Shown: positions 1 to 9,708 of the stretch, piece after piece | Layout: each line of letters opens with the position of its first letter | Position numbering within the stretch: position 1 is the stretch's first letter | Source: Bacteroidales bacterium UBA1309 | Lineage (GTDB): Bacteria; Bacteroidota; Bacteroidia; Bacteroidales; Dysgonomonadaceae | Direction of reading: 5' to 3' | Assembly: GCA_002307185.1 (NCBI GenBank) | Contig: DBTT01000038.1 | Location: 1 to 64,000 of the forward strand | Length of the DNA stretch: 64,000 nt | Translations under genes and position numbers: made by a program | The notes under the pieces: generated by a model | Seen by the model: only the letters and a program-made list of their open reading frames with translations | Told to the model about the DNA's origin: nothing | Databases searched by the model: none

Positions 1-63
1 ACGCAGCCTACGCCCATCGAGGGGATAATCCTGAGTTGGGTCAAATTCGCCTTCAGCATTGAA

Positions 64-84
64 CCACCGATTACAAATCGGCGG
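64..84. repeat. short palindrome in the left-edge intergenic stretch
   Basis: The arms CCGATT and AATCGG flank a 3-nt loop and extend outward past one mismatch to about 9 bp. It lies downstream of the immunity gene (minus strand) and has no clear T-tract. It could be a weak terminator or a REP-like palindrome. The remaining bases of 1-121 show no gene. Confidence 0.35.
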
Positions 85-121
85 GAGCGAGAGTATTCTC
101 TAAAGTTTCAGAACTTAACTA

Positions 122-412
122 CTACAACTCTTGTCTAGCATACAATACTAATTTTAAAGCATCTAATTTATTTAATGGCAAAGGAGAATATGTGATTTCT
201 TCTTCGTATTTTATGAATTTAACATGAATTTCAAACTCTGTCAAAATTACGGAGGCCAATTCTATGTCTTCATTATTCGGTTCTTTTTCTGTGTAAATAC
301 GAAGCCTTAAACTGTCTTCATCCCAATTTACACAAATCATCCTAAAATTGCTACTAATGTTACCAAGTAAAGCTTGGTGCATACCTAATATTATTTCACT
401 GTTTGATTTCAT
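122..412 (-). CDS. candidate immunity protein paired with the upstream RHS toxin
   Basis: This 96-residue acidic protein has no signal peptide or membrane segment, so it is probably cytoplasmic. Its start overlaps the stop of the RHS gene by four bases (ATGA), the usual coupling of a polymorphic toxin to its antidote. The N-terminal pattern HQALLGNISSNFR, followed by alternating strands and an acidic middle, resembles small proteins often found directly after RHS or contact-dependent toxins. That family assignment is from memory and not certain. The inferred job is to bind the C-terminal toxin domain and protect the producer. Only the position, size and coupling are seen directly. Confidence 0.6.
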   Translation of the reverse strand: MKSNSEIILGMHQALLGNISSNFRMICVNWDEDSLRLRIYTEKEPNNEDIELASVILTEFEIHVKFIKYEEEITYSPLPLNKLDALKLVLYARQEL

Positions 413-3400
413 GGCGCTATATTTGTTGAAAGTCTTGGAACTATATGAATTTGCCCACTATTGTTAATATGAATGATGGCTTGATTTGTTGTGCCAAGGA
501 CAGAGCCATCTCGACCTACAACAGTTCCTATTTCATCATAATTAAATTGAACTATTGGCATACCTCTTGAGTTCGTACCCACAGGTATATAATTTCCATT
601 ATTCAAATCATTTAATAGTGTATTCTGATCCATATTTAAGTAACTTTTACCTTGTAGGTAAGTATCTTGATTATGATTTGCTTGTTTTGGAGAAAATGTC
701 AAATCAACTTGGCCTACATCTGTATTACGGGGGGTGTTCAAAGATTGCAAAGATTGCCCCGTCCACGGATTCTTGCCTGCATTTTGTGCGGCTTTATACC
801 CCCTATATCCACCAAGTGCACCACCAGTGATGCCTCCAGAGATAGCACCCTGGCCGGCCATGCCCCAAGCCTTATGGATATCACCTGTCAATGCCAATCC
901 GCTGATAAAACCTCCTGCGGCACCGCTTGCACTGCCGGCTATTGCCCCGGAAATAAACCCGCCGATAGCTGATTTGCCTGACACCTGCAATGAGTTCAAG
1001 GCAAAGCTACCAATGTTTTTGGATGCCCAGCCGGCAAATGCTCCTCCTGCCACGCCTGATGCTGCACCTACAACACCCTGTATGCCACCATTTATCAACC
1101 CTTGCCCGAAACTTCCTCCATTCAGCCATGTGCCAACCGCACCACTCGTAAAACCACCGGCAGCGCCAATAATGGCACCTGCTGCTATAGTCCCCATTCC
1201 TGCTGTCGCCACGGTCACGGCAGCAACTACTACCACAGTTACGGCAACGGTGGCAATAGTTTTCCAATTTTTGCCGACCCAGTGGCCAACGCTTACGTAC
1301 CAGACACAACCGTTATAATCGACAAAAGCTAACGGATTGTTGATGCAATAGCTGTATCTATTAAAGCTTTGGCTGAAATCCGGCGCCTGCACATACGGGT
1401 CAGGACTCAAGAACCGCCCCAGTGCCGGGTCGTAGAGCCGGGCATTCATGTTGATCAAGCCGAAGGCCGCCAGGTGTTCGTGGCTCGTGTAGCCCCTATC
1501 TAAGAACAACACTGGCTCGCTGCCGGGCGCATATGCAAGTTGCGAGCGCGGGTTGCGCAAGCGCCCCCACGGGTCGTAGCTCAGCTCCTGCACGGTGCTG
1601 CCGTTGGTGTCCAGCACACGGATGATGCTGCCTTGGTAGTCGCGCCCGATGTAATAGACCTGCCAGCTTCCCGAATTGGACTTCACGTACACTGCCGCCG
1701 CAGAGTAGGAGTCCCCGCCAAGATACAGTTTTTCCTTTGTCCCGCCAAGGGTTTGGTCAAATTCGTATTGGCCGCCAAGGTAATAGCGGGTGAGGGAATC
1801 TGTCCCGTTCTTTGAAACCTGCATCTTCGCCCTCTCGCCGTCGGCAGTGTAGGCGAGGGTGGCCGTGTTGCCGTTTTCGGAAATGGAAGCCGGCCGCATC
1901 ATGCCGTTGTAGGTGACGGTCTGGTTGCGCAGGGCGATGGCCGTGCCGTAGGGGGTTACCCCGGTGACGGCATAGGGCTTGTCCGAGTTGCCGTAGGCGA
2001 ACTGCCCGACGGCGGACATGTCGGTGATGTTGCCCTTGTCGTCGTAGGCGATGGTGCTGCTGCCGAAGGCTGTGAGGCGGTTGAGGTTGTCGTAAGTGAA
2101 ATCCTCCTGTATGTTCCGGATGTTGTCCTTGCGCCAGTTGAGGTTGCCCGTGGCGGGGTCGATGCTGTAGCCGAAACTCTGGAGGGCGGTTCCGCCTTTG
2201 CTGATGCTGCGCGATGTAGGCATCCCATAGGCATCGTATCCGTAGCTGCGGGTGAGCAGGGCGTTGTTGCCCGAGGTGGCTTGCGTGGGCATCCCCAGGT
2301 TGTTCTCGGCGGTCAGTTTCCAGATGGAGGTGGCATTGTCTAATTTTATTTCAGAAAGCGTGCCGTTGGCGTATAGGTAGTTCTCGGTGGCGATGCTACC
2401 CGTGTTGGCCGTGTAGGCGATGGCCGCCACGTTGCCGGATGAGAAAGTGTAATCCTTTTGGAGCCACTTGCCGTCCGGGGCCGTTTCCTTCTCGGAGGTC
2501 GTGCGCATCAGGTTGTCGTAGGTGTAGGCTTTGCCCGTTCCGTTTCCGGAAGAAACAGCCTGCAACTGCCCGTCGGAGTTGTAGGTGTAGTCGGTGGCCA
2601 AATATCCCACCACTTCCTTGTGGGCCATCCGGTTGAACCCGTCGTAGGTGTAGGTGGTTGCCCGCCCTTCGGCATCGGTCTCCTGGCTGAGGTTGCCCGC
2701 ATCGTCGTAGGCATAGCTTTTAGTCCCGGCACTGGGGTCGGTGATGGCCGTGCGCCGCCCGTAGTTGTCGTACGTGAATGTCGTGGTGATGTCTCCGGGA
2801 GCGGTGATGGAAGCTGGCTGCCCGTCGGGGCGGTAAGTGTAGGCGATTGTCCCTGCCGGGTCTGACACCGTCGCCACCTTGCCACTGGCATCCTTGGTGG
2901 TGGTTTTGGCCACCCCGTCGATGGTGGACGTGACGGACATCCCGCTGTAGGAATAGGAATCGGTTTTTCCGGAGGCATACCCAAGGGAAAGAATCCTGTC
3001 GTAGGCATCGTAGGTGTAGGTGTTCCACAACGTAGGGCTTGTTCCCTTGAAAGGCAGGGATCCGGCTTGCAACCTCCCGAGGTTGTCGTACTGCTTGTCG
3101 GTGTAGAGGTAGCTGCCATCGAAACGCATCGTCCCGCCGCGCACTTCCCTTCCGAGGGCATCGATGTAGGTTTGCGTGGCGGGTTCGCCCGTTTTTTCAG
3201 TGACCGCCACATAGGCGTATTGCGTTCCTCCGCTATTGTCCGCCAGTGATGACGGCACGGTCACATTCATGGCGGAGGCGATGCCCAGGCTCAGGCTGCC
3301 TGCTGAAGATGCGCTATAGGAAAAACCGGGGGCCAGGGTGATGGAATTTCCCGCCGTGATGGCGCCTCCCTGGGATAGTGGCGATGAAAGCGTCAGGTCG

Positions 3401-6400
3401 TTATTGCCGTTGCTCAGCACGGTGGCTGCTGTGCCCTGTCCGAAGGAGGAGGAACTGCCGCCCACCCATTTAAGCGTGAGCGATTCGACGACTCCGTCGG
3501 GCGATTCGGTCTTCAACTTACGCCCCCAGGCATCGTAGCTGTAGCTGGTCCTGTTCCCCTTGTGGTCGGTGACGGAAGCAACTTGTCCGTAAGCATCGTA
3601 TGCATAATCTTGGTACAAACCCAAGGGATTGGTTTTGCGTTGCAAACGTCCGAGGTTGTCGTAGGCGTAGGATGTCTGCAAGGCCGTGGCGGAGGCATAG
3701 CTCTTGGTGCTGGCCTGGGTCAACAGGCCGTTGGTGTAGGTGTTCGTAACTTGCGACACAAGGTTCCCGTTGGCATATTGCTCCACCACGAGGGGTAGCC
3801 TCCTTGCCGCATCGAAGCTGGGGATGTATTTCCGTGTGTTTGAAGCTAGCCCGTTACGCACGCTGGTGACAGTCTGGCTGTAAAGCTCTCCAAGCACGTA
3901 GGGAGTACCCGTCAGGTTGTTGTAGTCGTTACCGGTAGTCACCATGATGCCGTCCCCATAGTTCACCACTTCAGAGGTGGGGTTTCCATATGTATCATAA
4001 CCATAGGAGGAAGCCACCGTCTTTCCTGCGAGCTTGTCGGTTTCGGTTTTGTTAGCCAACGTGACAAGTGCAATTTTATTGGCACCGACAGAAACATTGT
4101 AGCTATAGGATGCGGACATGGTGGGGGAATCGACTGTTTTCAGCACCCCGAAATTGGCCGGGTCGAATGTCTGGGTGGAAGTCATGGAACGCATCTCGTC
4201 ATAAGCACTGACATTCTCGAATCCCGAGAATCCCCGTCCCTGCAGGTCTATCATGCCCCGTGTGTAGTTGTACGAGACCCCCGACAAGAGGTTGTCGGAA
4301 AGGTAGCTTTCGGACGAGGCAAGCAGGTTAAGGTTACCGCTCAGGTTGCGGTAGGGGTAGGTGCATGCCGCTCCTATCGAGTAGGCGCTTTCATAATCTC
4401 CTGTCTGAATGTTGCTGTATTGGTGCCGGTTGACGACTCCCGCGCTGGTCACCACCCCGGTCAGTAACTGTTCCTTCTGCAGGTCTTGGGTGAAGGCGAT
4501 GGTGGTCAGCTCGTAGTTGTTTAGGGAGAACAGCTGGCTCATCTGCCAGGCATTCATGACGTTTCCCGTGGTGAAACGCGCCCCGGAGGCCACCTTGACG
4601 GTTTGCTGGACGGGCGTGCCGCTGATTATGCCGTTGACGGATGGGTAGAAGGATACGGTGTCGTTGATACTTACCACCAGGTCGGCACGGCCGTCGCCGT
4701 TCATGTCCTGTAGCAAGAATTTTGTTTGGAGATCCGTATCGTTCCGTACAATATCTTTTGTCTGATAATTAAATCCGGATGCCGCTCCAGTTGAATAATA
4801 GATTTTCCATGTATTACCATTGTCATAATAATAAGGCTGGTCGTTGTCATCCCTCGAATCATAGGGGTCGTCCTGAGGATAAACCATATAGCTATCCCCC
4901 GGGTCAAACATCAGGTCTGTTTTACCATCGCCATTGACATCACCCAAGAGCATTTCTCTTGAACTAAAAAGACTCTTTGTCAAGCTGTATGAGGCAATTT
5001 CACTCAAACTTCCAGTGGCACTAAAAGTATATACCTTTGTTCCCGAACTATTGATATGGCACAAATCTGCTTTCCCATCACCATCGTAGTCGATCACGAA
5101 GAGCCTGTCGCTTGAATCCAGGGAGAAGCAGGCCTTGTCGTACAATGTCGATTTAGCCTTGTTGTCTAAATCAACCAGCGTGGCCCAAGATTGGACATCT
5201 TCCCCCTTGATATTTTTATTGTAAGTTATGGTCAGTACAGTCTGTTTGCCTGTGCCGAGAAAATCGCCGGTAAGCATCTGCTTGAAAGACGCGCTATACA
5301 AGTCTGACCACTCCACAACGCCGGGATAAGATGCGGTAAAAGAGTAGCGCGGTTTGGCGAAGAAGGTTCCAAGGGAGGTCGCCATGTCATAGACATTGAA
5401 AGTGACTGTTTCTGCCGAGGAGGTGACTGAACTAGAGTTTATTTTCACCAATTCATCCTTGCCGTCGCCATCTACGTCCATTGCGGTGAGCAACAACAGG
5501 CCGTCGTCGGCGGTCAACTCGGCCGGGATCGACAGGCCCCCCGACAAATCATACACCAGCAGCTTTTGCTCGCTGTTGTAGGTGCTTCCGTACCGGTAGC
5601 CGGTAACCTGCCCGAGCCAGTTCTTCTTTGTTGCCGTACGCCCGTAGGTGCTTTTTGCCGGATATTCGATCAACCCGTCGCTGGAACTGTTGAGCGTGAA
5701 CTTGCCCTTCGACAAATTGAGGTTGGGGACAGATGTGTTGCTGAAATAGGAGGTGAGCAGCACACTGCCTTTTTTGAAACTATTTATGACGTTGTTTTCG
5801 CCATAATAAAACAGCAGGGGATTGAGCAACTTGTCGCCGGCCGAACAATCCACCTGTTTCAGCAGGGAAGAGACCCCGTTGGTATAGTTAAGCGTGTATG
5901 TCCGCAGCAGCTGCCCGTTGAAATAGCTGCTGATGCCTTTCAGCCTGTAGTCTTGACTGACGGCCAATCCCGCCACATAAACAGTGTACGTGTCGCTCCG
6001 GCTTTCGTAATTGAAGCTTACTTTCGCATGGTTGCCGATCGTGCTGTTACCCCCATAGTTTATTTCGCTGACATAATATACGTTGTTGCTTTCAGTGTAG
6101 GAATAATTAACCGTGTTTCCCAGCACATCCGTCATCTTGGTCAACGGATAGCTTGTTCTCGCCGAGCTATTGCTCTCGTAGCCATACACAGCCACGCTTC
6201 CGTTGGGGTAGTAGGCTTTGAAATAAATAACGACATTGCCGCTGTAATACATCTGTACCTTGATATTGCCCTGTTCCGATTGGTAGGATCTGTAGCTGCC
6301 GCTGGATGACAAATAGATGAGTCTCGTGCCGTCGAGCAAGAAAGCGTCCGAAAGGAGACCGGAAGCCGCTGCAGGAAAGCCATCGTAATAATAATTTTTA

Positions 6401-6909
6401 TTGGTGACAGAAATCGATGAGATGCCTCCGATTTGCCAACCGTAGCCGGCCACGCCATTACCTCCCATTGAACTGTAGGCTAATTGAACCGTGGGGTTGA
6501 ACCCATTCGAAGCCTGGTATAGCCCGATGGGGATGCTGTAGCTTAAAGCCCCGTTGGCACTACCCTGCGATATGCCGATTTCTCCTATGTCCTTGGAATT
6601 GTCGATCCCATAAGAAGTGGGGATATGCGAAAGGTCCATGTAATCCACGCCATAGGAAGAAGCACTCTTGGTGGTTGCGGCCTTGAGCAAATTGCTTTTG
6701 GCGGAAGTTGCATCGGTTGCCGGAGGGTGCAATTCCCATTTTTCGGGGACATATTGGTATATGGTGTCCCCGCTTTCAATACTGACAGTATATTCCCCTG
6801 TTGGAATTGTAGCTGTCAGTGAATCTGTATCTTGTGCCTTCAAGGCTGCCAGGCTTCCCCACAGCAACAACAGCAGCGTGGGCAGGTATGTCTTGTATTG
6901 TTGTTTCAT
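409..6909 (-). CDS. giant SpvB/FG-GAP/RHS-repeat surface protein with C-terminal toxin-like domain
   Basis: The 2166-residue protein starts with a type I signal peptide (MKQQYK, a Leu-rich core, then a cut near LKAQ). An in-frame ATG at 6933 would add eight residues ahead of the signal sequence. An SpvB-like domain comes first (about residues 95-190, YSIPIGLYQ...GYGWQIGG). Four calcium-loop FG-GAP/VCBS motifs follow (DVDGDGKDEL, DYDGDGKADL, DVNGDGKTDL, DMNGDGRADL; about 475-740). Next are many YD repeats and the RHS core ending at RFLSPDP...FVDYNG (about 1835-1865). A Gly/Ala-rich hydrophobic stretch (about 1870-1990) precedes a C-terminal ~105 residues unlike the rest. That tail ends in IHINNSGQIHIVP and resembles the 'polymorphic toxin type 50' group by eye. 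No T9SS sorting domain is visible, so the secretion route is unclear. Confidence 0.85.
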   Translation of the reverse strand: MKQQYKTYLPTLLLLLWGSLAALKAQDTDSLTATIPTGEYTVSIESGDTIYQYVPEKWELHPPATDATSAKSNLLKAATTKSASSYGVDYMDLSHIPTSYGIDNSKDIGEIGISQGSANGALSYSIPIGLYQASNGFNPTVQLAYSSMGGNGVAGYGWQIGGISSISVTNKNYYYDGFPAAASGLLSDAFLLDGTRLIYLSSSGSYRSYQSEQGNIKVQMYYSGNVVIYFKAYYPNGSVAVYGYESNSSARTSYPLTKMTDVLGNTVNYSYTESNNVYYVSEINYGGNSTIGNHAKVSFNYESRSDTYTVYVAGLAVSQDYRLKGISSYFNGQLLRTYTLNYTNGVSSLLKQVDCSAGDKLLNPLLFYYGENNVINSFKKGSVLLTSYFSNTSVPNLNLSKGKFTLNSSSDGLIEYPAKSTYGRTATKKNWLGQVTGYRYGSTYNSEQKLLVYDLSGGLSIPAELTADDGLLLLTAMDVDGDGKDELVKINSSSVTSSAETVTFNVYDMATSLGTFFAKPRYSFTASYPGVVEWSDLYSASFKQMLTGDFLGTGKQTVLTITYNKNIKGEDVQSWATLVDLDNKAKSTLYDKACFSLDSSDRLFVIDYDGDGKADLCHINSSGTKVYTFSATGSLSEIASYSLTKSLFSSREMLLGDVNGDGKTDLMFDPGDSYMVYPQDDPYDSRDDNDQPYYYDNGNTWKIYYSTGAASGFNYQTKDIVRNDTDLQTKFLLQDMNGDGRADLVVSINDTVSFYPSVNGIISGTPVQQTVKVASGARFTTGNVMNAWQMSQLFSLNNYELTTIAFTQDLQKEQLLTGVVTSAGVVNRHQYSNIQTGDYESAYSIGAACTYPYRNLSGNLNLLASSESYLSDNLLSGVSYNYTRGMIDLQGRGFSGFENVSAYDEMRSMTSTQTFDPANFGVLKTVDSPTMSASYSYNVSVGANKIALVTLANKTETDKLAGKTVASSYGYDTYGNPTSEVVNYGDGIMVTTGNDYNNLTGTPYVLGELYSQTVTSVRNGLASNTRKYIPSFDAARRLPLVVEQYANGNLVSQVTNTYTNGLLTQASTKSYASATALQTSYAYDNLGRLQRKTNPLGLYQDYAYDAYGQVASVTDHKGNRTSYSYDAWGRKLKTESPDGVVESLTLKWVGGSSSSFGQGTAATVLSNGNNDLTLSSPLSQGGAITAGNSITLAPGFSYSASSAGSLSLGIASAMNVTVPSSLADNSGGTQYAYVAVTEKTGEPATQTYIDALGREVRGGTMRFDGSYLYTDKQYDNLGRLQAGSLPFKGTSPTLWNTYTYDAYDRILSLGYASGKTDSYSYSGMSVTSTIDGVAKTTTKDASGKVATVSDPAGTIAYTYRPDGQPASITAPGDITTTFTYDNYGRRTAITDPSAGTKSYAYDDAGNLSQETDAEGRATTYTYDGFNRMAHKEVVGYLATDYTYNSDGQLQAVSSGNGTGKAYTYDNLMRTTSEKETAPDGKWLQKDYTFSSGNVAAIAYTANTGSIATENYLYANGTLSEIKLDNATSIWKLTAENNLGMPTQATSGNNALLTRSYGYDAYGMPTSRSISKGGTALQSFGYSIDPATGNLNWRKDNIRNIQEDFTYDNLNRLTAFGSSTIAYDDKGNITDMSAVGQFAYGNSDKPYAVTGVTPYGTAIALRNQTVTYNGMMRPASISENGNTATLAYTADGERAKMQVSKNGTDSLTRYYLGGQYEFDQTLGGTKEKLYLGGDSYSAAAVYVKSNSGSWQVYYIGRDYQGSIIRVLDTNGSTVQELSYDPWGRLRNPRSQLAYAPGSEPVLFLDRGYTSHEHLAAFGLINMNARLYDPALGRFLSPDPYVQAPDFSQSFNRYSYCINNPLAFVDYNGCVWYVSVGHWVGKNWKTIATVAVTVVVVAAVTVATAGMGTIAAGAIIGAAGGFTSGAVGTWLNGGSFGQGLINGGIQGVVGAASGVAGGAFAGWASKNIGSFALNSLQVSGKSAIGGFISGAIAGSASGAAGGFISGLALTGDIHKAWGMAGQGAISGGITGGALGGYRGYKAAQNAGKNPWTGQSLQSLNTPRNTDVGQVDLTFSPKQANHNQDTYLQGKSYLNMDQNTLLNDLNNGNYIPVGTNSRGMPIVQFNYDEIGTVVGRDGSVLGTTNQAIIHINNSGQIHIVPRLSTNIAP

Positions 6910-6945
6910 AGATAATTGCAGTTTGGAAATCATTGGGTCACTGAA

Positions 6946-8685
6946 TTATTGAATCCCTGAATCACTGGAGGAAGCTTTACCTCTTTTCAACTTGTCCAGT
7001 TCGTCTTTCAACGCCTTGATCTCTTCCTGCTGCTTGATGGAATACAAGGTGAGTTCCTCTACCTTCTGGAGCAGTTTCACCTGCATTTCCACCAGGCTCA
7101 TCCCATTTTCCTTCACCTCCTGTGCCGAAGGGATGCCGGGCAGGTGCCCATTGTCCTGGATGAAAGTGTTTACTTCGTGGAGGCTGGGCAGGCGGTAGCC
7201 CTTGTCGAAGACGAAGTCGGCAAACTGATCCACGCTCTGCACCAGCACTTCGGTGGCGCGGATCTGCCCTTTCACGTCGAGCTTGTATTGGGGATTGGAG
7301 GTGCCGATGCCTACGTTGCCGGCATGGTATGCGTTGCCGCCGGCGTCGAAGGAATGGTAGAGGTTTGAATTTCCATAAATCCGGAAGGATTCATCCGTGT
7401 TGTCGTTCAGGTTGAGATCCAAGTGGCTGACATCTCCGGACTCATGCACCTTGCGCAGGGTGTATGGGTCGGAGTTGTCGCCTCCCCAGCCTCCATCGGC
7501 CAGGAAGTTAATTTCTTTGATAGATGCCGTGCCATTTACTTTGGCACCGCCCTCCACATGGAGTTTTGTTTCGGGGGAGGTGGTGCCGATGCCGACGTTG
7601 CCGTCGTTGGTGATGTTGAACCGGGGTACTGCCACCGCTCCCGTAAACATGCGTATGCCGCTATAGCCAGATAGCCACAAGTCAGCTCCCCCCGTTACGG
7701 GTACTGCTGCCACTCCATAGTTGGTCATCGAGTAAGACGAAGTCCTAAGGCTCGGTATGGTCGAATTGGTCACTGTGAACCGTGCATCGTCCCAAAAGGT
7801 GATCATTCCGGCGTTTGTCGTCAGGACGGTTGCCGCACTTCCATTGAGATGCAATTTTCCGTCGTTGACCTCGACGGTTCCTCCTGTAAAATATCCAGCC
7901 CATTTTTTGCTTGATGAACCTCCGGAGACCGAAGAATAAAGTCCATAAGCAGATCCGGAGACACTGTACGCTGTTGAATAAAGCCCATAGGTTGTTCCCG
8001 AAGAATAGTTATAGCCCGAAGAACATATTCCATAAACAGAACTTGTTGTTATTCTACTTGTGCTTGCCCTAAGGGCTGCATTTTCGGTTGAGTTATAAAC
8101 GTAAAACTTATTTCCCGAAAAAGGGACCGTTCCTATAGCCGTCAAACCACTTATATATGCGTTTCCTCTTGTGTCCAGTGTTGCTTGAGGGTCGGTTGTC
8201 CCAAGACCTAATTTCCCTGCTGTAAAAGAATTTCCCGAGACATAAGAGTCTCCGGTGACAATAAGGCCATTCACTTCTGAACGGTCATCCACGGCAAATT
8301 GGATGTCAAAACCTGTATAGCCATCTTGATAGTTGACACTGCCATCGGAAGTAAATATGATTTTTACCTTTCCACTTTTGCTTGTTGTATATATCGTCCC
8401 TGACCGCGACCCGGAAACGGATAGCAGCAATGTCTGGCTGCCTGCATCATCTACGTTGTAAATATCTACATAATCACAGCCATCCTCCGTGTCAATATTG
8501 TATGCAAGTTTAACTGTTTTGGCAGCTCCAATGTTAATATTCCATTCTTGATTCATATTGTCAATATAGCCTTCATCAAGCGAGACAGTGCCGCTTGCCT
8601 GATTGATATCCGTTGCATTCAAAGGGGAATAGATTCCCGCCATAGCAAGCAAGAGTAGAGTTGCGAGGAGTATTTTTGTTCTCAT
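6946..8685 (-). CDS. secreted tail-fibre-like protein with C-terminal coiled coil
   Basis: This 579-residue protein has a signal peptide (MRTKILLATLLLLAMAGIYS). A CUB-like beta region spans about residues 30-130. The middle carries repeated phage tail-fibre signatures such as LGLGTTDPQATLDTRG, NVGIGTTSPETKLHVEG and NVGIGTSNPQYKLDVKG. The C-terminus (about 490-579) has YRLPSLHEV and HLPGIPSAQEVKENG followed by a Leu/Glu/Lys coiled coil. This ending is common in Bacteroidota surface proteins annotated as tail fibre proteins and probably drives trimerisation. The gene ends 36 bp before the RHS signal-peptide ATG, so the two are probably co-transcribed. Substrate and adhesion target are unknown. 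Confidence 0.7.
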   Translation of the reverse strand: MRTKILLATLLLLAMAGIYSPLNATDINQASGTVSLDEGYIDNMNQEWNINIGAAKTVKLAYNIDTEDGCDYVDIYNVDDAGSQTLLLSVSGSRSGTIYTTSKSGKVKIIFTSDGSVNYQDGYTGFDIQFAVDDRSEVNGLIVTGDSYVSGNSFTAGKLGLGTTDPQATLDTRGNAYISGLTAIGTVPFSGNKFYVYNSTENAALRASTSRITTSSVYGICSSGYNYSSGTTYGLYSTAYSVSGSAYGLYSSVSGGSSSKKWAGYFTGGTVEVNDGKLHLNGSAATVLTTNAGMITFWDDARFTVTNSTIPSLRTSSYSMTNYGVAAVPVTGGADLWLSGYSGIRMFTGAVAVPRFNITNDGNVGIGTTSPETKLHVEGGAKVNGTASIKEINFLADGGWGGDNSDPYTLRKVHESGDVSHLDLNLNDNTDESFRIYGNSNLYHSFDAGGNAYHAGNVGIGTSNPQYKLDVKGQIRATEVLVQSVDQFADFVFDKGYRLPSLHEVNTFIQDNGHLPGIPSAQEVKENGMSLVEMQVKLLQKVEELTLYSIKQQEEIKALKDELDKLKRGKASSSDSGIQ

Positions 8686-8760
8686 ATGATCTTTTTAATG
8701 AATTTGATGATATACCAATTGTGTCTGTTGGATGTAATAATGATTATGAAAGCCTAAAGC

Positions 8761-9117
8761 CTATTTATTCATGTTTCCCCGCTGTCTTTCTGCCCGTTTC
8801 GCCTCGAGCTGTTTTTTTTGCTCGGGAGTGAGCAAACTGTCAAGGGTGGCCTTGTAGATGACTTCTGCATTTTTCTTCTGTTCGGAACTTTCATTTCCCG
8901 TTCTTAGCGCAGCCATGCCCCGTTTTTGGAAAAACAATTCTGCGGCTTTTTTCAAAACAGTTTTTTGGCTATCTGTGAGCGTGATATCCGCCCCGGTCTT
9001 TTCTACCATTCGGGTGGCTAACTTTGTCGTTTTTGTTGCTTGCGGTTCAATGGCAAACAGCATACTGAATCCTGCAAAAACAACCATGCATACGATAAGG
9101 AATTTTGCTCTTTTCAT
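8761..9117 (-). CDS. small secreted helical protein (Spy/CpxP-like pattern)
   Basis: About 118 residues from MKRAKF, chosen because a signal peptide (KFLIVCMVVFAGFSMLFA) begins there. An ATG at 9141 would add eight polar residues. The mature part is helical and charged, with ITLTDSQKTVLKKAAELFFQKRG and LLTPEQKKQLEAKRAERQ. These two segments echo the LTxxQ pattern of periplasmic Spy/CpxP-type proteins, but similarity is by eye only. It sits just upstream of the tail-fibre-like gene on the same strand. Function is not recognised. Confidence 0.55.
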   Translation of the reverse strand: MKRAKFLIVCMVVFAGFSMLFAIEPQATKTTKLATRMVEKTGADITLTDSQKTVLKKAAELFFQKRGMAALRTGNESSEQKKNAEVIYKATLDSLLTPEQKKQLEAKRAERQRGNMNK

Positions 9118-9267
9118 AATTCTTTGTTTTATATTGTTCATTCTTAATCTGTTTGGGCTTTATATCTCGCTATGCTTCCCTCTTGTTCAGGCAATCTTTC
9201 GGTTTGGATTGGGGATTTAGTGGTAAGGCTGCGGCTTCAAATTGGGCCACAAAGGCTTACGCCTGTG

Positions 9268-9289
9268 GAGACACAATGCTTTGTGTCTC
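9268..9289. repeat. perfect 9-bp inverted repeat at the end of the T9SS mini-gene
   Basis: GAGACACAA and TTGTGTCTC flank the loop TGCT, ending on the stop codon of the adjacent minus-strand gene. A second imperfect palindrome (CACAAAGGC...GCCTGTG) lies immediately left at about 9249-9267. There is no T-tract on the minus strand. It looks more like a dispersed REP-type palindrome than a terminator. Confidence 0.45.
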
Positions 9290-9708
9290 TACTGCTTGAT
9301 AATCTTCCATGTGGTGTTTTTCTCTCCCGCAGTGATCTTCATCACATACGTCCCCACAGGTTGTCCGCCGATGTTGAGGCTAGTCCGGGAATAGGAAACG
9401 GGTTGCTCGAGGATTAGCTGGCCTTGCAGAGTGTAGATGCGGATAGTTCCGCCGGTGTCATCCGGCAAGCCGTTGATTTCCACGCTCAGTTGCCCCTTTG
9501 TTGGGTTCGGATAGACCTTCACTTGCATCTCTCCCAGCATTTCCGTCGCCGGGGGGATGCTGTCGGTGGTTGCGGTCTTGGCCAAGCTGTTTGCCAGGAC
9601 GATGGTGCGCGAGATGCGGTTGCCGGCGGCGTCGTACCCGAAGGTGACTTGGGCAGATACCATAATGGCACCAAGCAGAAGGGTAAAAAGGAGTATTGCT
9701 TTCTTCAT
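9289..9708 (-). CDS. mini-protein with T9SS type A C-terminal sorting domain
   Basis: This 139-residue protein has a signal peptide (MKKAILLFTLLLGAIMVSAQ). It is followed at once by one YD-repeat-like motif (FGYDAAGNRISRTI), a short linker, and a full C-terminal sorting domain (VKVYPNPTKGQLSVEI ... LQGQLI ... GTYVMKI ... WKIIKQ). Such domains route proteins through the type IX secretion system and are normally removed at the surface. There is almost no cargo, only about 35 residues between signal and sorting domain. The single YD motif links it to the nearby RHS gene. It may be a decayed RHS family member or a genuine short surface peptide. Confidence 0.75.
   Translation of the reverse strand: MKKAILLFTLLLGAIMVSAQVTFGYDAAGNRISRTIVLANSLAKTATTDSIPPATEMLGEMQVKVYPNPTKGQLSVEINGLPDDTGGTIRIYTLQGQLILEQPVSYSRTSLNIGGQPVGTYVMKITAGEKNTTWKIIKQ

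Noticed and set aside
734..1318. 194-codon plus-strand frame rich in Pro and Ala within the RHS gene
   Set aside because: It is the antisense of the Gly/Ala-rich region of the RHS protein; composition mirrors that region and there is no promoter or protein pattern.
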